Part shown: positions 51,220 to 62,422 of the stretch, one piece after another
Layout of the letters: each line of letters starts with the position of its first letter
Position numbering within the stretch: the stretch's first letter is position 1
Assembly: GCA_934654835.1 (NCBI GenBank)
Contig: CAKUGY010000009.1
Coordinates: 25,520-89,519, forward strand
Reading direction: 5' to 3'
Source of the DNA: an uncultured Collinsella sp.
Lineage (GTDB): Bacteria > Actinomycetota > Coriobacteriia > Coriobacteriales > Coriobacteriaceae
DNA length: 64,000 bases
Program-made: the position numbers and the translations under genes
Notes under the pieces: model-generated
What the model was told of the DNA's origin: nothing
Seen by the model: only the letters and a program-made list of their open reading frames with translations
Databases searched by the model: none

Positions 51220-51816
51220 ATGAAGCATTTCAACCACGCGAAAGCCGCCGCTGCGCTGACGGGCGTCATGCTCGCCATGCCGGTGTCGGCATTCGCCGAG
51301 GAGTCTGAGAACAAGGCCGAGATCCTCGTCCCCAAGATGGCGGAATTCGTCCCTGCACTCATTGCCTTCCTCATCATCTTCATCGTTTTGGCCAAGTTTG
51401 CCTGGCCGCAGATTCTGCAGACGATGGAAGAGCGCGGCAAGCGCATCAAGGACAGCCTCGATGAGGCCGAGACCACCAAGCGCAAGGCCATCGAGGCCCG
51501 CAAGGAGTCCGACGCCCTCGTCACCGACGCCCGTCGTCAGGCTGCCGACATTGTGACCGCTGCCCGTCAGGACGCCGAGTCCGAGCGCGCCCGTATCATC
51601 GCCAAGGCTCACGAGGAGGCCGAGGACATCATCGCCAAGGCCCACGCCAACGCTGAGGACGAGCGCAACTCCATCTATGCCGCCGCTGCCGGCTCCATCG
51701 CCGATCTTTCCGTCTCCGTTGCGACCAAGATCGTCGGCGAGGCCCTCGAGAACGACGACGAGCAGCGTCGTCTGATCGAGCGCTACATCAAGGAAGCAGG
51801 TAGCCTGAATGCCTAA
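51220..51816 (+). CDS. atpF: ATP synthase Fo subunit b
   Basis: 198 aa from ATG 51220; a TTG at 51199 is less likely. The N-terminus is MKHFNHAKAAAALTGVMLAM then PVSAFAEES, which looks like a Sec signal peptide. The membrane anchor FVPALIAFLIIFIVLAKFAW follows at about 46-65, then the long charged helix (MEERGKRIKDSLDEAETTKR) of the peripheral stalk. It overlaps atpH by 8 bp. Confidence 0.94.
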   Translation: MKHFNHAKAAAALTGVMLAMPVSAFAEESENKAEILVPKMAEFVPALIAFLIIFIVLAKFAWPQILQTMEERGKRIKDSLDEAETTKRKAIEARKESDALVTDARRQAADIVTAARQDAESERARIIAKAHEEAEDIIAKAHANAEDERNSIYAAAAGSIADLSVSVATKIVGEALENDDEQRRLIERYIKEAGSLNA

Positions 51817-52285
51817 CAGCCGCATGGAGAACAGGGTTCTCGAGACCTATGCACGCACCCTCCTCGAGGCCGCTAAGGCCGAGGGCCATGTGTTCCGCGA
51901 CCTTCACGAGCTTGAGGTCATCGCGGACGCCAGCCCCGAGGTGCTTGCTGTCCTCGGTACCGTGTTCGAGCGCGGCCAGCTCGATCTTCTGCCGCAGATT
52001 GCATCGGCTTATCGGATGGTAACCGCGACCGACGAGGACGTCGTTGGCGTCACCGTCACCACGGCTATCCCGCTCGATGACGAGCTGCGCCGCACGATTA
52101 CCGAGAAATGCGAGGCCGATCTAAAGCGCAAGGTGTTCCTGATCGAGAAGGTCGACCCGTCCATTATCGGCGGTCTGATTCTCGAGGCTCGTGGCCAGCG
52201 TCGTGACGTCACCGTCAAGACTCAGCTGCGTGCAGCGCGTGAGGCCCTCGGTTCCACGATTTTGAATAACGGAGGTGAAGCCTAG
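51809..52285 (+). CDS. atpH: ATP synthase F1 subunit delta
   Basis: 158 aa, slightly short for delta (about 175). NRVLETYARTLLEAAKAEG at the N-terminus and the C-terminal VDPSIIGGLILEARGQRRDV / LRAAREAL are typical. Connects the b stalk to the alpha3beta3 head. Overlaps atpF. Confidence 0.93.
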   Translation: MPNSRMENRVLETYARTLLEAAKAEGHVFRDLHELEVIADASPEVLAVLGTVFERGQLDLLPQIASAYRMVTATDEDVVGVTVTTAIPLDDELRRTITEKCEADLKRKVFLIEKVDPSIIGGLILEARGQRRDVTVKTQLRAAREALGSTILNNGGEA

Positions 52286-52287
52286 TT

Positions 52288-53895
52288 ATGCCCGATACCC
52301 TCAATGCCGAAAGCATCGCCCGCGTCCTGCAGGCGAAGCTCGACGGCCTGACGGCTACCGTCGACACGCAAGAGGTTTCCCATGTTGACGAGGTTGGCGA
52401 CGGCATCGCGCGCGTCTCGGGACTGCGCAACGCCATGGCCGGCGAGCTCTTGGAGTTCAAGAGCTCCGAGACTGGCGAGACCGTGTACGGCCTTGCCCAG
52501 AACCTCGACCGCACTGAGGTCGGTGCCGTTCTGTTTGGCGCCGTCAACGTCATCAAGGAAGGCGACGAGTGCCGCACCACCGGTCGCGTCATGGATATTC
52601 CCGTGAGCCGTGCCATGCTCGGCCGCGTCGTCAACCCGCTGGGCCAGCCCATCGACGGTCTGGGCGATATCGTCGCCACGCACCGTCGTCCCATCGAGTT
52701 CAAGGCTCCCGGCGTTATCGACCGTACCCCGGTATGCGAGCCGGTTCAGACCGGCCTGCTCGCCATCGACTCCATGGTGCCTATCGGCCGCGGCCAGCGT
52801 GAGCTCATCATCGGCGACCGTAAGACCGGCAAGACTGCCATCGCGATCGACGCCATCCTCAACCAGCGCGGTAAGGACATGGTCTGCATCTACGTCGCCA
52901 TCGGCCAGAAGGCCTCCACGGTTGCCAACATCCGCGAGACCCTCGCTCAGCACGGTGCGCTCGACTACACCATCATCGTCTCGGCCACCGCTGCCGACTC
53001 TGCCCCTATGCAGTACATCGCCCCTATGGCCGGTGCCGCTATCGGCGAGTTCTTTATGTACAACGGCGAGAACGGCGAGCCCGCTTCCGAGACCAACCCC
53101 GGCGGCCACGTGCTCGTTATCTACGATGACCTGTCCAAGCAGGCTGTGGCCTATCGTCAGATGTCGCTGACGCTGCATCGTCCGCCCGGACGCGAGGCCT
53201 ACCCTGGCGACATCTTCTACCTGCACTCTCGTCTGCTCGAGCGTGCCGTAAAGATGTCTAAGAAGAACGGCTACGGCTCCATGACGGCCCTGCCGGTCAT
53301 CGAGACCCAGGACGGCGACGTCTCGGCCTACATTCCGACCAACGTCATTTCCATTACCGATGGTCAGATCTACCTGCAGTCCGAGCTCTTCTTCCAGGGC
53401 CAGCGCCCCGCTGTCGACGTCGGTATCTCGGTGTCGCGCGTCGGTGGCTCCGCTCAGACCAAGGCCATGAAGCAGGTCGCCGGCAACCTACGCCTCGACC
53501 TTGCCGCCTACCGTGAGCTCGCCGGCTTCACCCAGTTCGGTTCCGACCTGGATGCAGCCACCCAAAAGCAGCTCACCCACGGTGCACACATGACCGAGCT
53601 TCTTAAGCAGCCGCGCTTTAAGCCGTTCGATGTCGCCGAGCAGATCGTTACGCTGTTCGCCGGCAACGAGGGCTTCATCGACGACCTGCCCCTCTCCGAG
53701 GTGCTGCCGTTCCGCGCCGAGCTGCTCGAGTACATGAACGCTGGCTTTGGCGGCTTGCTGCAGAAGGTCCGTACCAACAAAATCGACGGCGAGACCAGGG
53801 AGCAGCTGCTCCAGGCCATCACCGATTTCAAGAACGAGTACGCCTCCAAGCATGCCTCCACCGCGAGTGCAGCTGAGGGCGCAGAGGAGAACTAA
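52288..53895 (+). CDS. atpA: ATP synthase F1 subunit alpha
   Basis: 535 aa. P-loop GDRKTGKTAI near residue 175, VPIGRGQRELIIG before it, and the alpha signature SVSRVGGSAQTKAM. The C-terminal 20 residues are Ala/Glu-rich. Non-catalytic nucleotide-binding subunit of F1. Two bases separate it from atpH. Confidence 0.97.
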   Translation: MPDTLNAESIARVLQAKLDGLTATVDTQEVSHVDEVGDGIARVSGLRNAMAGELLEFKSSETGETVYGLAQNLDRTEVGAVLFGAVNVIKEGDECRTTGRVMDIPVSRAMLGRVVNPLGQPIDGLGDIVATHRRPIEFKAPGVIDRTPVCEPVQTGLLAIDSMVPIGRGQRELIIGDRKTGKTAIAIDAILNQRGKDMVCIYVAIGQKASTVANIRETLAQHGALDYTIIVSATAADSAPMQYIAPMAGAAIGEFFMYNGENGEPASETNPGGHVLVIYDDLSKQAVAYRQMSLTLHRPPGREAYPGDIFYLHSRLLERAVKMSKKNGYGSMTALPVIETQDGDVSAYIPTNVISITDGQIYLQSELFFQGQRPAVDVGISVSRVGGSAQTKAMKQVAGNLRLDLAAYRELAGFTQFGSDLDAATQKQLTHGAHMTELLKQPRFKPFDVAEQIVTLFAGNEGFIDDLPLSEVLPFRAELLEYMNAGFGGLLQKVRTNKIDGETREQLLQAITDFKNEYASKHASTASAAEGAEEN

Positions 53896-53900
53896 GCTCT

Positions 53901-54808
53901 ATGGCTAACCTTCGCGACATTAAGAAGCGAATCTCCTCGGTCACGAGCACCAAGCAGATCACGCGCACGATGGAGATGGTCTCTACGGCCAAGATCCGTC
54001 GCGCGCTCGATCGCGCCACGCAGGCTGAGCCCTACAAGAAGGCGCTCACCGACGTCATGCACACCGTTGCGAGCGATTCCGAATCCGTAGGCGATAACCC
54101 CATGCTTCAAACGCATGAGGAGTTCAAGCGCGGTCTGATCATCGCCGTCACGTCCGATCGCGGCCTCGCGGGCGGCTTCAACGTCAACGTTGAGCGTACC
54201 TGCGAGAAGATCGCACGCGAGTGGGAGCATGATGGCGCCGAGTGCGAGATCATCGCATGCGGTCGCAAGGCGAGCGAGTATTTCCGCAGCCGTGCCAACA
54301 CGGTCATGCACTTTGAGGGCTCCTCGGCCGATCCGAGCCTCAAGGATGCCCGCATGATCGCGAGCTACATCTGCGACGAGTACTCCAAGGGCCAGCTCGA
54401 CCGCGTCGAGATCGTGTATCACCACGCTCGCAACCGCGTCGACCAGGTTCTCCGTACCGAGCATTTGCTTCCGCTCGACCCCGAGATGGTCGCTATGGCA
54501 CATGGCCCGCGCAAGAACGCAGACGAAGGTCCCGAGCGCGTCTCGTCCTCGTTTAAGTTCGTGCCGAGCGCCCAGCACGTGTTGGGTGAGCTGGTTCCCA
54601 GCTACATCCTGACCGTCATCCACCAGGCGCTGATCGATTCGGCCGCCGCCGAGCAGGGTGCACGCCGCAAGGCCATGCATTCCGCCACGGAGAACGCGAC
54701 TTCGATCATCTCGACTCTTACCCGTACGTATAACCGCGTGCGTCAGGCTTCCATTACCACGGAGATCAACGAGATCGTGGGCGGAGCCGCAGCATTGGAG
54801 GAACACTA

Positions 54809-54809
<1 letters not shown>
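53901..54809 (+). CDS. atpG: ATP synthase F1 subunit gamma
   Basis: 302 aa. N-terminal helix RDIKKRISSVTSTKQITRTM, the conserved AVTSDRGLAGGFNVNVERT, and C-terminal helix ENATSIISTLTRTYNRVRQA / ITTEINEIVGGAAAL. Central rotor shaft. Its stop shares one base with the atpD start. Confidence 0.96.
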
Positions 54810-56262
<1,453 letters not shown>

Positions 56263-56263
<1 letters not shown>

Positions 56264-56661
56264 TGGCTATGCAAATCCGCATCGTGTGTCCGGAGAGCTG
56301 CGCCTATGAGGGCGAGGCGGCGTTTGTCGCCCTGCCTTCCACGGACGGCGAGTTCGGCATTCTTCCGCGTCACGCTAGCGAGATCTGCACGATCGAACGC
56401 GGCTACGTTCGCGTTTGCGATAAGCAAATGGGCACCGTCGACCATACGTTTGCTGTGGACGGCGGCTATGCCCAGGTTGCGGACGATGTCGTGATTGTCC
56501 TCGCCGAGCGCGCTTGCGATCTGGCGAGCGTCGATGCCGACAAGGTTAAAGCTGATATTCAAGGTTTTGAAGAGAAGCTGGGTAATTTGTCGGAGGATGA
56601 TGCACGCCGCGCCTACCTCTATAATGAAATCGCATGGTGTAAGCTCAAGCTTGCCCAATAG
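56263..56661 (+). CDS. atpC: ATP synthase F1 subunit epsilon
   Basis: 132 aa from GTG 56263, overlapping the atpD stop by one base (TAGTG) with GGAGGAG upstream; ATG 56269 is an alternative. N-terminal beta barrel (VALPSTDGEFGILPRHA, FAVDGGYAQVADDVVIVLAE) and a C-terminal helical hairpin. Inhibitory rotor subunit. Last gene of the operon. Confidence 0.95.
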
Positions 56662-56696
56662 TCAAACGATTTAGCGTTCGACCATTTGCGATACAT

Positions 56697-56735
56697 CATG
56701 CCCGGGATGGCCCAGCCACCCCGGGCATGCTTTTT
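56697..56735 (+). terminator. Terminator of the atp operon
   Basis: CATGCCCGGG (56697-56706) pairs perfectly with CCCGGGCATG (56720-56729), followed by CTTTTT. Confidence 0.9.
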
Positions 56736-56748
56736 GAAAGGGTAGACC

Positions 56749-58032
56749 TTGGATATTATCCGCGTTGAGGGTGGCCACGCCATCGGAGGCTCCGTGCCCG
56801 TTTCGGGTGCAAAGAACTCCGCGCTCAAACTCATGGCGGCAACGCTTCTGGCGCCGGGCAAGACGACGCTGCAGAACGTGCCCGATATTTCCGATGTCCA
56901 CGTGATGGGCAAGGTGCTCAAGGGTATGGGCGCCACGATCGATGTTCTCGATGAGCATACGCTCGAGATCGATACCTCTCAGGTCGATTCCTGGGAGGCT
57001 CCCTACGAGCTCGTCGCCAAGATGCGCGCCTCCACGGCCGTGATGGGTCCTCTGCTGGGCCGCTTCCATCGCGCCAAGATTGCCATGCCGGGTGGCTGCA
57101 ACCTGGGTGCTCGCAAGATCGATATGCACATCCTGGGACTCGAGGCTTTGGGCGTCGAGTTCGACACCGCCCACGGCTATATCAACGCCAGTGCTCCCCA
57201 GGGTCTGCACGGCACCACCGTTACGCTCGAGTTCGCTAGCGTGGGCGCCACCGAGAACCTCATCATGGCTGCCGTGCGCGCGCAGGGCACCACGGTTATC
57301 GACAACGCTGCCCGCGAGCCCGAGATCGTCGACCTTGCCAACATGCTCAACGAGATGGGTGCCAAGATCGTCGGCGCCGGCACGCCCGTCGTGGCCATTG
57401 AGGGCGTGGAAGAGCTGCATCCTGTTACCCATCGCGTGGTGGGCGACCGCATCGAGGCCGGTACCTTTATCGTTGCCGGTGCGTTGATGGCCGACGACCG
57501 CGGTGTCGACGTCACGGGCTTTTGCCCCATCCACTTGGGCATGGTGCTCAAGAAGATGGAGCTCATGGGTATCGATTGCGAGCGCATCGAGGATGGCGTT
57601 CACGTGAACCGTGCCGAGCGCATCAAGCCGGTCGATATTCAGACACTCCCGTTCCCCGGTTTCCCAACGGACATGCAGGCGCAGATCATGGTGCTTTCCG
57701 CTCTTGCCGACGGCAGCTCCGTGATTACCGAGAACATCTTCGAGAACCGCTTCATGTTCGCCTCTGAGCTCGTGCGCATGGGTGCCGATATTCGCATCGA
57801 GAGCCATCACGCCATGATCCACGGCGTCAAGGGCTTCTCGGGCGCACAGGTTACCTCGCCCGACCTGCGTGGCGGTGCCGCACTTGTGGTTGCCGGCCTT
57901 ATCGCCGACGGCATCACCGAGGTCTCGGCCATCCATCACATCAAACGCGGCTATGAGCAGTTTGTCGAAAAGCTGCAGGCGCTTGGCGCACATGTCGAGC
58001 ATGCCACCGTTCCCGATCCCGTCATCTACTAA
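56749..58032 (+). CDS. murA: UDP-N-acetylglucosamine 1-carboxyvinyltransferase
   Basis: 427 aa from TTG 56749 (GAAAGGG upstream). SGAKNSALKLMAATLL at the N-terminus and catalytic Cys117 in MPGGCNLGARKIDMHILG; TDMQAQIMVLSALADGSS and FENRFMFASELVRMGA near the C-terminus. First committed step of peptidoglycan synthesis. The Cys makes it sensitive to fosfomycin in principle. The LCP gene follows 12 bp later. Confidence 0.97.
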   Translation: MDIIRVEGGHAIGGSVPVSGAKNSALKLMAATLLAPGKTTLQNVPDISDVHVMGKVLKGMGATIDVLDEHTLEIDTSQVDSWEAPYELVAKMRASTAVMGPLLGRFHRAKIAMPGGCNLGARKIDMHILGLEALGVEFDTAHGYINASAPQGLHGTTVTLEFASVGATENLIMAAVRAQGTTVIDNAAREPEIVDLANMLNEMGAKIVGAGTPVVAIEGVEELHPVTHRVVGDRIEAGTFIVAGALMADDRGVDVTGFCPIHLGMVLKKMELMGIDCERIEDGVHVNRAERIKPVDIQTLPFPGFPTDMQAQIMVLSALADGSSVITENIFENRFMFASELVRMGADIRIESHHAMIHGVKGFSGAQVTSPDLRGGAALVVAGLIADGITEVSAIHHIKRGYEQFVEKLQALGAHVEHATVPDPVIY

Positions 58033-58044
58033 TGCAGGTTGCCT

Positions 58045-59271
58045 ATGTTTAACAAGAAGCCCCTAGCGGATAACACCCGAAGACCCTCGACCGGCGCGCA
58101 GGCCAAGATTTACAGCCGCGACAACGTCGCCCGCTATTCCGAGCGCGCCCGCCAGCGCCGTCGCGGCCGCACGGTTCGTCGCGTGGCCCTTATCGCTGTG
58201 CTCGGCGTGCTGCTAAGCGCCACGACCGCTGCCGGCCTGTGGTTTGCCACCATTATGGGCAAGCTCGGCGATTCCAACGTCATTACCGACAACCTGCGCC
58301 AGATCTTGGTCGATACCGATGAGGCAAAAGATCCGTTCTACGTGCTGCTTCTTGGTACCGATGGACGTCCGGGCGAGGATTCGTACCGTGCCGATTCGAT
58401 CATTCTGGCTCGCATCGACCCTACGGAAAAGCAGGCAACGCTTATCTCCATCCCGCGCGATACCAAGGTCGTCTATAACGGTTCGACCATGAAGATCAAC
58501 GCCTGTCATACGTATGGCGGCGCCGAGGCCATGGTCCAGGCGGTCAACGAGCTGTGCGGCGTTCAGATTTCTCACTATGCCGAGGTCAGCTTTGACGGCA
58601 TGCAGTCGCTCATCGATTCGGTCGGCGGCATCGACATCAACGCTACCGACGACGTCGACGATCCTGAGCACCTGGATATTAAGATTGCTGCCGGTCAGCA
58701 GCACATGGATGGCGCCACCGCCCTAACCTACGCCCGTTGCCGATATACCTATGCCGATGGTGATTACACGCGTATGCGCCACCAGCGTCAGGTGCTCGGC
58801 GCCCTCGCCAACCAGATTCTCAACAACTTCGACCCCACTAAGGTATTCGATCTGGTCAATTCGCTGTCCGACATGCTCGTAACCGATATGAGCGTTCAGG
58901 ATATCGTCTCTACGGTCAACGCCATGCGCGGCATGGACGTCGATGGCATCTACTCGGCCAACCTGCCTTCGTACGCAGACGACAGCACCATGATCGACGG
59001 CGTGAGCTACGTCTTTGTCTACGAAGATGAGCTGAAGGAAATGATGGCCCGTGTTGACGCCGGCAAGGATCCCAAGGGTCCCAACACCATGGGCCTTTCC
59101 GACGGCTCAAGCTCCACGATCGGCGACCTCAACAACAATACGTCCGAGGACTACGCATACGGCACCGCGACCTCGTCGGGCGGCTCGGATGATTCCGACG
59201 ATTCGAGTGACGACTCGGATTACTACGAAGAGCCCACCGGCGAAGGCAACGGCTACGAAGCCAATTACTAG
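58045..59271 (+). CDS. LytR-CpsA-Psr family cell-wall glycopolymer ligase
   Basis: 408 aa from ATG 58045 (AGG upstream). Basic cytoplasmic tail of about 45 residues (YSERARQRRRGRTVRR), one transmembrane helix (VALIAVLGVLLSATTAAGLW), then the LCP domain: VLLLGTDGRPGEDSYRADSI, LISIPRDTKV, GGIDINATDDVDD, ARCRYTYADGDYTRMRHQRQ. The last 60 residues are a Ser/Asp/Gly-rich tail (SDDSDDSSDDSDYYEE). Transfers undecaprenyl-linked polymers to peptidoglycan on the outer face. Coupled with murA. Confidence 0.95.
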   Translation: MFNKKPLADNTRRPSTGAQAKIYSRDNVARYSERARQRRRGRTVRRVALIAVLGVLLSATTAAGLWFATIMGKLGDSNVITDNLRQILVDTDEAKDPFYVLLLGTDGRPGEDSYRADSIILARIDPTEKQATLISIPRDTKVVYNGSTMKINACHTYGGAEAMVQAVNELCGVQISHYAEVSFDGMQSLIDSVGGIDINATDDVDDPEHLDIKIAAGQQHMDGATALTYARCRYTYADGDYTRMRHQRQVLGALANQILNNFDPTKVFDLVNSLSDMLVTDMSVQDIVSTVNAMRGMDVDGIYSANLPSYADDSTMIDGVSYVFVYEDELKEMMARVDAGKDPKGPNTMGLSDGSSSTIGDLNNNTSEDYAYGTATSSGGSDDSDDSSDDSDYYEEPTGEGNGYEANY

Positions 59272-59432
59272 TTCCGCCGTTCTACCGAACGGCGGACCGG
59301 CCGACGCTGCGCGCCGCCCAAGGCGACAATTTGTCATTCAAAAGGCAAGGCATGACCAGAAGGTCTATGCCTTGCCTTTTTCATGCCAACTTGTTCGCCT
59401 TGGGCGGCGCTCGCTGACTTTGCCAAAACATT
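59272..59432 (+). repeat. Structured element, family D, full copy after the LCP gene
   Basis: It starts at the base after the stop codon. Hairpin 1 CCGCCGTTC-TACC-GAACGGCGG (59274-59295); long-range pairing GCGCCGCCCAAGGCGA with its complement at about 59390-59410; internal hairpin AAGGCAAGGCAT-GACCAGAAGGTC-TATGCCTTGCCTT followed by TTTC. Stems differ from the prfA copy but the pairing plan and the GACCAGAAGGTC loop are identical. Confidence 0.8.
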
Positions 59433-59488
59433 GGCTATCCCATGCAAGTCAAGGGGTTGGTGCAAGGGGGGTCAGGTTACTTTGCACC

Positions 59489-59530
59489 AAAAATCGCCCC
59501 GTTCTCGGTTTTGAGGACGGGGCGATTTTG
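59489..59530. terminator. Bidirectional terminator between LCP gene and pepT
   Basis: AAAATCGCCCCGT pairs with ACGGGGCGATTTT around a CTCGGTTTTGAGG centre that can also pair. A and T ends suit both strands; the genes on each side converge here. Confidence 0.85.
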
Positions 59531-59553
59531 TTGAGCTGAATTGTTCGAGTTGC

Positions 59554-60801
59554 TTACGCGAAGCGGGCGACGAGCTCCTGGAGGACGTCGGTCATCTTGA
59601 CGAGCGAGCTGACCGGGACGAACTCGTTGACGCCGTGGTAGCAGTAGCCGCCCGTCGAGAGGTTGGGGCAGGGCAGGCCGCGGAACGACAGCTGCGCGCC
59701 GTCGGTACCGCCGCGAATCGGCAGTACCTGGGGCTCAACATCGCAAGCAAGATATGCTTCCTTGGCGACATCGATAAGCTCCGGGTAGTCGCGGACGATC
59801 TCGGCCATGTTGCGGTACTGGTGCTTAATCTCGACCGTCACGCGCTCCTCGCCCAGACGCTGGTTGAGCATTGCGGCGGCAGAATCAATCAGCTCGAGCT
59901 TCTGCTGGAACTTTGCCGCGTCGTGGTCGCGAACGATATAGCGTGCCGTGGCGTGGTCGACGGTTGCCGACACGCCCTCAAGATGATAGAAGCCCTCATA
60001 GCCCTCGGTGTATTCCGGACGCTGCACGTAGGGGAGCAGCGCGTTGAAGTCGCAGAACAGATTGCCCGCATTGACCATGCGGCCCTTGGCGTCGCCGGGA
60101 TGGATGGACTGGCCCACAAAGCGAACGGTTGCCTCGGCGGCGTTGAAGCACTCCCACTCCAGCTCGCCAACGGGGCCTCCGTCGACCGTGTAGGCATACT
60201 TGCAGCCAAAGGACTTGATATCCAGCAGTTCAGCGCCGTGGCCAATCTCCTCGTCCGGGCAAAAACAAATGCCAAGCGCGGGATGGGGCAGGGAGGGGTC
60301 CTGCGCGATGCGTGCGACGAGCGCCATGATTTCGGCGACACCCGCCTTGTCGTCGGCGCCCAGCAGCGTGGTACCGTCGGTGCAGACAAGATCCTCGCCC
60401 ACCAGGTTGTTCAGGGCTGGAAGCTTGGCGGTGCTCATGGACACGGGCTTGCCGTCGACGATGCCGCAGACCAGGTCGCCGCCCTCGTAGTGCACGATGT
60501 GCGGCTTCACGCCGGCGCCCGGGGCAACCTCGGTGGTATCGAGGTGCGCGATCAGGCCCAGAGCGGGCTTGGCCTCGGCTCCCGCGCTTGCAGGAATATG
60601 CGCGCAGACATAGGCGTTTTCGGTTACATGGGCATCGGTCGCACCCAGCTCTCGCAACTCCTCGGCAAGCACGTTGGCAAGGTCAAACTGGACGGCGCTC
60701 GACGGCACCTGGTCGCAGTTTGCATCCTCCGACTGCGTGTTGATCTGGACGTAGCGCAAAAAGCGCTCGAGAACGTCGGGGTTCGTGGTGGTGTTTTCCA
60801 T
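59554..60801 (-). CDS. pepT: Peptidase T (tripeptide aminopeptidase)
   Basis: 415 aa from ATG 60801 (GGAG upstream); the longer upstream frame is antisense to the regulator gene. M20B motifs: GLIAHLDTTEVAPG, TLLGADDKAGVAEIMALV, CFCPDEEIGHGAE with the catalytic Glu, and the PepT-specific TVDGGPVGELEWECFNAAEA and PIRGGTDGAQLSFRG. Removes N-terminal residues from tripeptides in the cytoplasm. Divergent from the DtxR-type gene. Confidence 0.96.
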   Translation of the reverse strand: MENTTTNPDVLERFLRYVQINTQSEDANCDQVPSSAVQFDLANVLAEELRELGATDAHVTENAYVCAHIPASAGAEAKPALGLIAHLDTTEVAPGAGVKPHIVHYEGGDLVCGIVDGKPVSMSTAKLPALNNLVGEDLVCTDGTTLLGADDKAGVAEIMALVARIAQDPSLPHPALGICFCPDEEIGHGAELLDIKSFGCKYAYTVDGGPVGELEWECFNAAEATVRFVGQSIHPGDAKGRMVNAGNLFCDFNALLPYVQRPEYTEGYEGFYHLEGVSATVDHATARYIVRDHDAAKFQQKLELIDSAAAMLNQRLGEERVTVEIKHQYRNMAEIVRDYPELIDVAKEAYLACDVEPQVLPIRGGTDGAQLSFRGLPCPNLSTGGYCYHGVNEFVPVSSLVKMTDVLQELVARFA

Positions 60802-60915
60802 AAAGACCGCTCCAATCTTGGTCGTCGTGTGCAACAAGAACTCTAGCACGGTATGCCACGGCATACCGCGACGCTTGGATGGGGTAGAATCAGCCATTGA
60901 ATGAAGAAGGGACGG

Positions 60916-61344
60916 ATGTTCATGGAAACGACAAATAGCTCGCGCGAGCTGCATCTGACGGTGGCGAACGAAGACTACTTGGAGTGCATGGTTCGCATCG
61001 AAAGCGAAGAGGGTGAAACCAACGGCGTGCGGTCGGTCGACATCGCACAGCGTCTTGGTGTCTCCAAGGCATCGGTCAACAAGGCGGTCTCGGCTCTTAA
61101 GGCATCCGAGCTTGTCGAACAGTCTCATTACGGCAAGGTTATCCTGACCGAGCGTGGTCGCGAGGTCGGTTCGGCTATCTGGTATCGCCATCGCCTGATC
61201 CGCACGTTTTTGATCCAGGAGCTCGGTGTCGATTTTGAGCGCGCCGATTCAGAGGCCTGCATGATGGAGCACGCGCTTTCCGAGGACACGATGAACCGCT
61301 GGCTCGCCTATCTCGAAAAGCAGGGAATCAGCGTCGAGGAATAG
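60916..61344 (+). CDS. DtxR/MntR-type metal-dependent regulator
   Basis: About 142 aa; ATG 60916 or 60922 are the likely starts behind GAAGGGA. Helix-turn-helix VRSVDIAQRLGVSKASVNKA, wing VILTERGREVGSAIWYRH, and the metal/dimerisation domain RLIRTFLIQELGVDFERADS / ACMMEHALSEDTMNRWLAYL with the Cys, Met, Glu and His residues that bind Mn or Fe. No SH3 domain, so closer to MntR. No metal transporter is next to it; the methyltransferase follows 12 bp later. Confidence 0.9.
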   Translation: MFMETTNSSRELHLTVANEDYLECMVRIESEEGETNGVRSVDIAQRLGVSKASVNKAVSALKASELVEQSHYGKVILTERGREVGSAIWYRHRLIRTFLIQELGVDFERADSEACMMEHALSEDTMNRWLAYLEKQGISVEE

Positions 61345-61356
61345 CGAAATACATAT

Positions 61357-62250
61357 ATGGATACGAGTTATTACAATCGCTTCGGCGGCGAAGAGCTTAT
61401 GCGCCGACTTGCCAGTGAGACGTTGCTGGCACAGGGCCCCATGGGCAGCGTGTTGCTGAGCGAGTGCGGTGCCGCCGATATTCCGCCGGCATTTTGGAAC
61501 CTCGCCGAGCCGCAGACGGTTTCCCGTATCCATCGACTGTACGCCGCCGCTGGTGCGCAGGTGCTCATCACCAACACGTTTCAGGCGTCGAGCCGCGCGC
61601 TCGATCAAGACGAGATCGCACCGTCCATGGCGGAGGTCAATCGCGCGGCAGTCGACGATGCCCGCCAGGCAAATCCTCAGCTTCTGCTGGGGTCGATGGG
61701 TCCTATCGCCATTGAGTGGTTTGTCGAGGACTCGCCCGAGTATCGAGAGATCCGCGCAAACGCCCGTGAGCAGGCGACTGCCTTGCTCAATGCCGGCGTC
61801 GACGGCCTCTTGATCGAGACAGTCGCGTCTATCCGTAATCTACAGCCCGTGCTTGCCGGTGCCCATGATGCCGCCGACGGCATGCCTATCCTGGTGAGTT
61901 TTGCTATTGACGACAAGGGCGACCTGTTAGGCGATGGCTTAAACATCGAAGGTGCCATCCTGTATGCCGAGAAACACGGCGCGAACTCGGTCGGCGTAAA
62001 TTGCTGCTCTCTGGCAGCTGCCACTGCCGTGGTGCCAAGGATGGTCGCCATGGCCACTACGCCTGTCACGGTTCGGCCCAATGCGGGAAATCCGGTTCAG
62101 ACGCAGGATGGGCTTGTGTGGCACGAGGACCCCGAAGCCTTCGCACGCGCATGTGTCGAGTGGAAACGGGCGGGTGCCGCAATGGTCGGCAGCTGCTGTG
62201 GGACCACGGCGATCACGACGGCCGTCATGGCAGACGTGCTCGATATATAG
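61357..62250 (+). CDS. Homocysteine S-methyltransferase-like protein
   Basis: 297 aa. TIM-barrel with the Zn ligands in GVNCCS (about 213) and GSCCGTT (about 278), GPMGSVLL and LITNTFQASSRAL near the N-terminus. Matches the MmuM/MetH N-terminal family, which methylates homocysteine to methionine; the methyl donor is not determinable. It lies 12 bp after the DtxR-type gene and may share its transcript. Confidence 0.9.
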   Translation: MDTSYYNRFGGEELMRRLASETLLAQGPMGSVLLSECGAADIPPAFWNLAEPQTVSRIHRLYAAAGAQVLITNTFQASSRALDQDEIAPSMAEVNRAAVDDARQANPQLLLGSMGPIAIEWFVEDSPEYREIRANAREQATALLNAGVDGLLIETVASIRNLQPVLAGAHDAADGMPILVSFAIDDKGDLLGDGLNIEGAILYAEKHGANSVGVNCCSLAAATAVVPRMVAMATTPVTVRPNAGNPVQTQDGLVWHEDPEAFARACVEWKRAGAAMVGSCCGTTAITTAVMADVLDI

Positions 62251-62276
62251 AGTGCGAACAAAACCAAAGTTGAACC

Positions 62277-62301
62277 ACCGCCCCAACCGGGGCGGTTTTT
62301 T
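62277..62301 (+). terminator. Terminator after the homocysteine methyltransferase gene
   Basis: ACCGCCCC-AACC-GGGGCGGT followed by a run of T. Confidence 0.92.
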
Positions 62302-62422
62302 ACGCGCGCATCCTCGACGGCTTTTGCCCAAACGGTGAATGCGCGCGCCGGCGGCTTGCTGGGCACTCGTTGCGGGTATACCTCATGCGTACCATGATCC
62401 AAACACTGCGAGGTGTCTGCGC

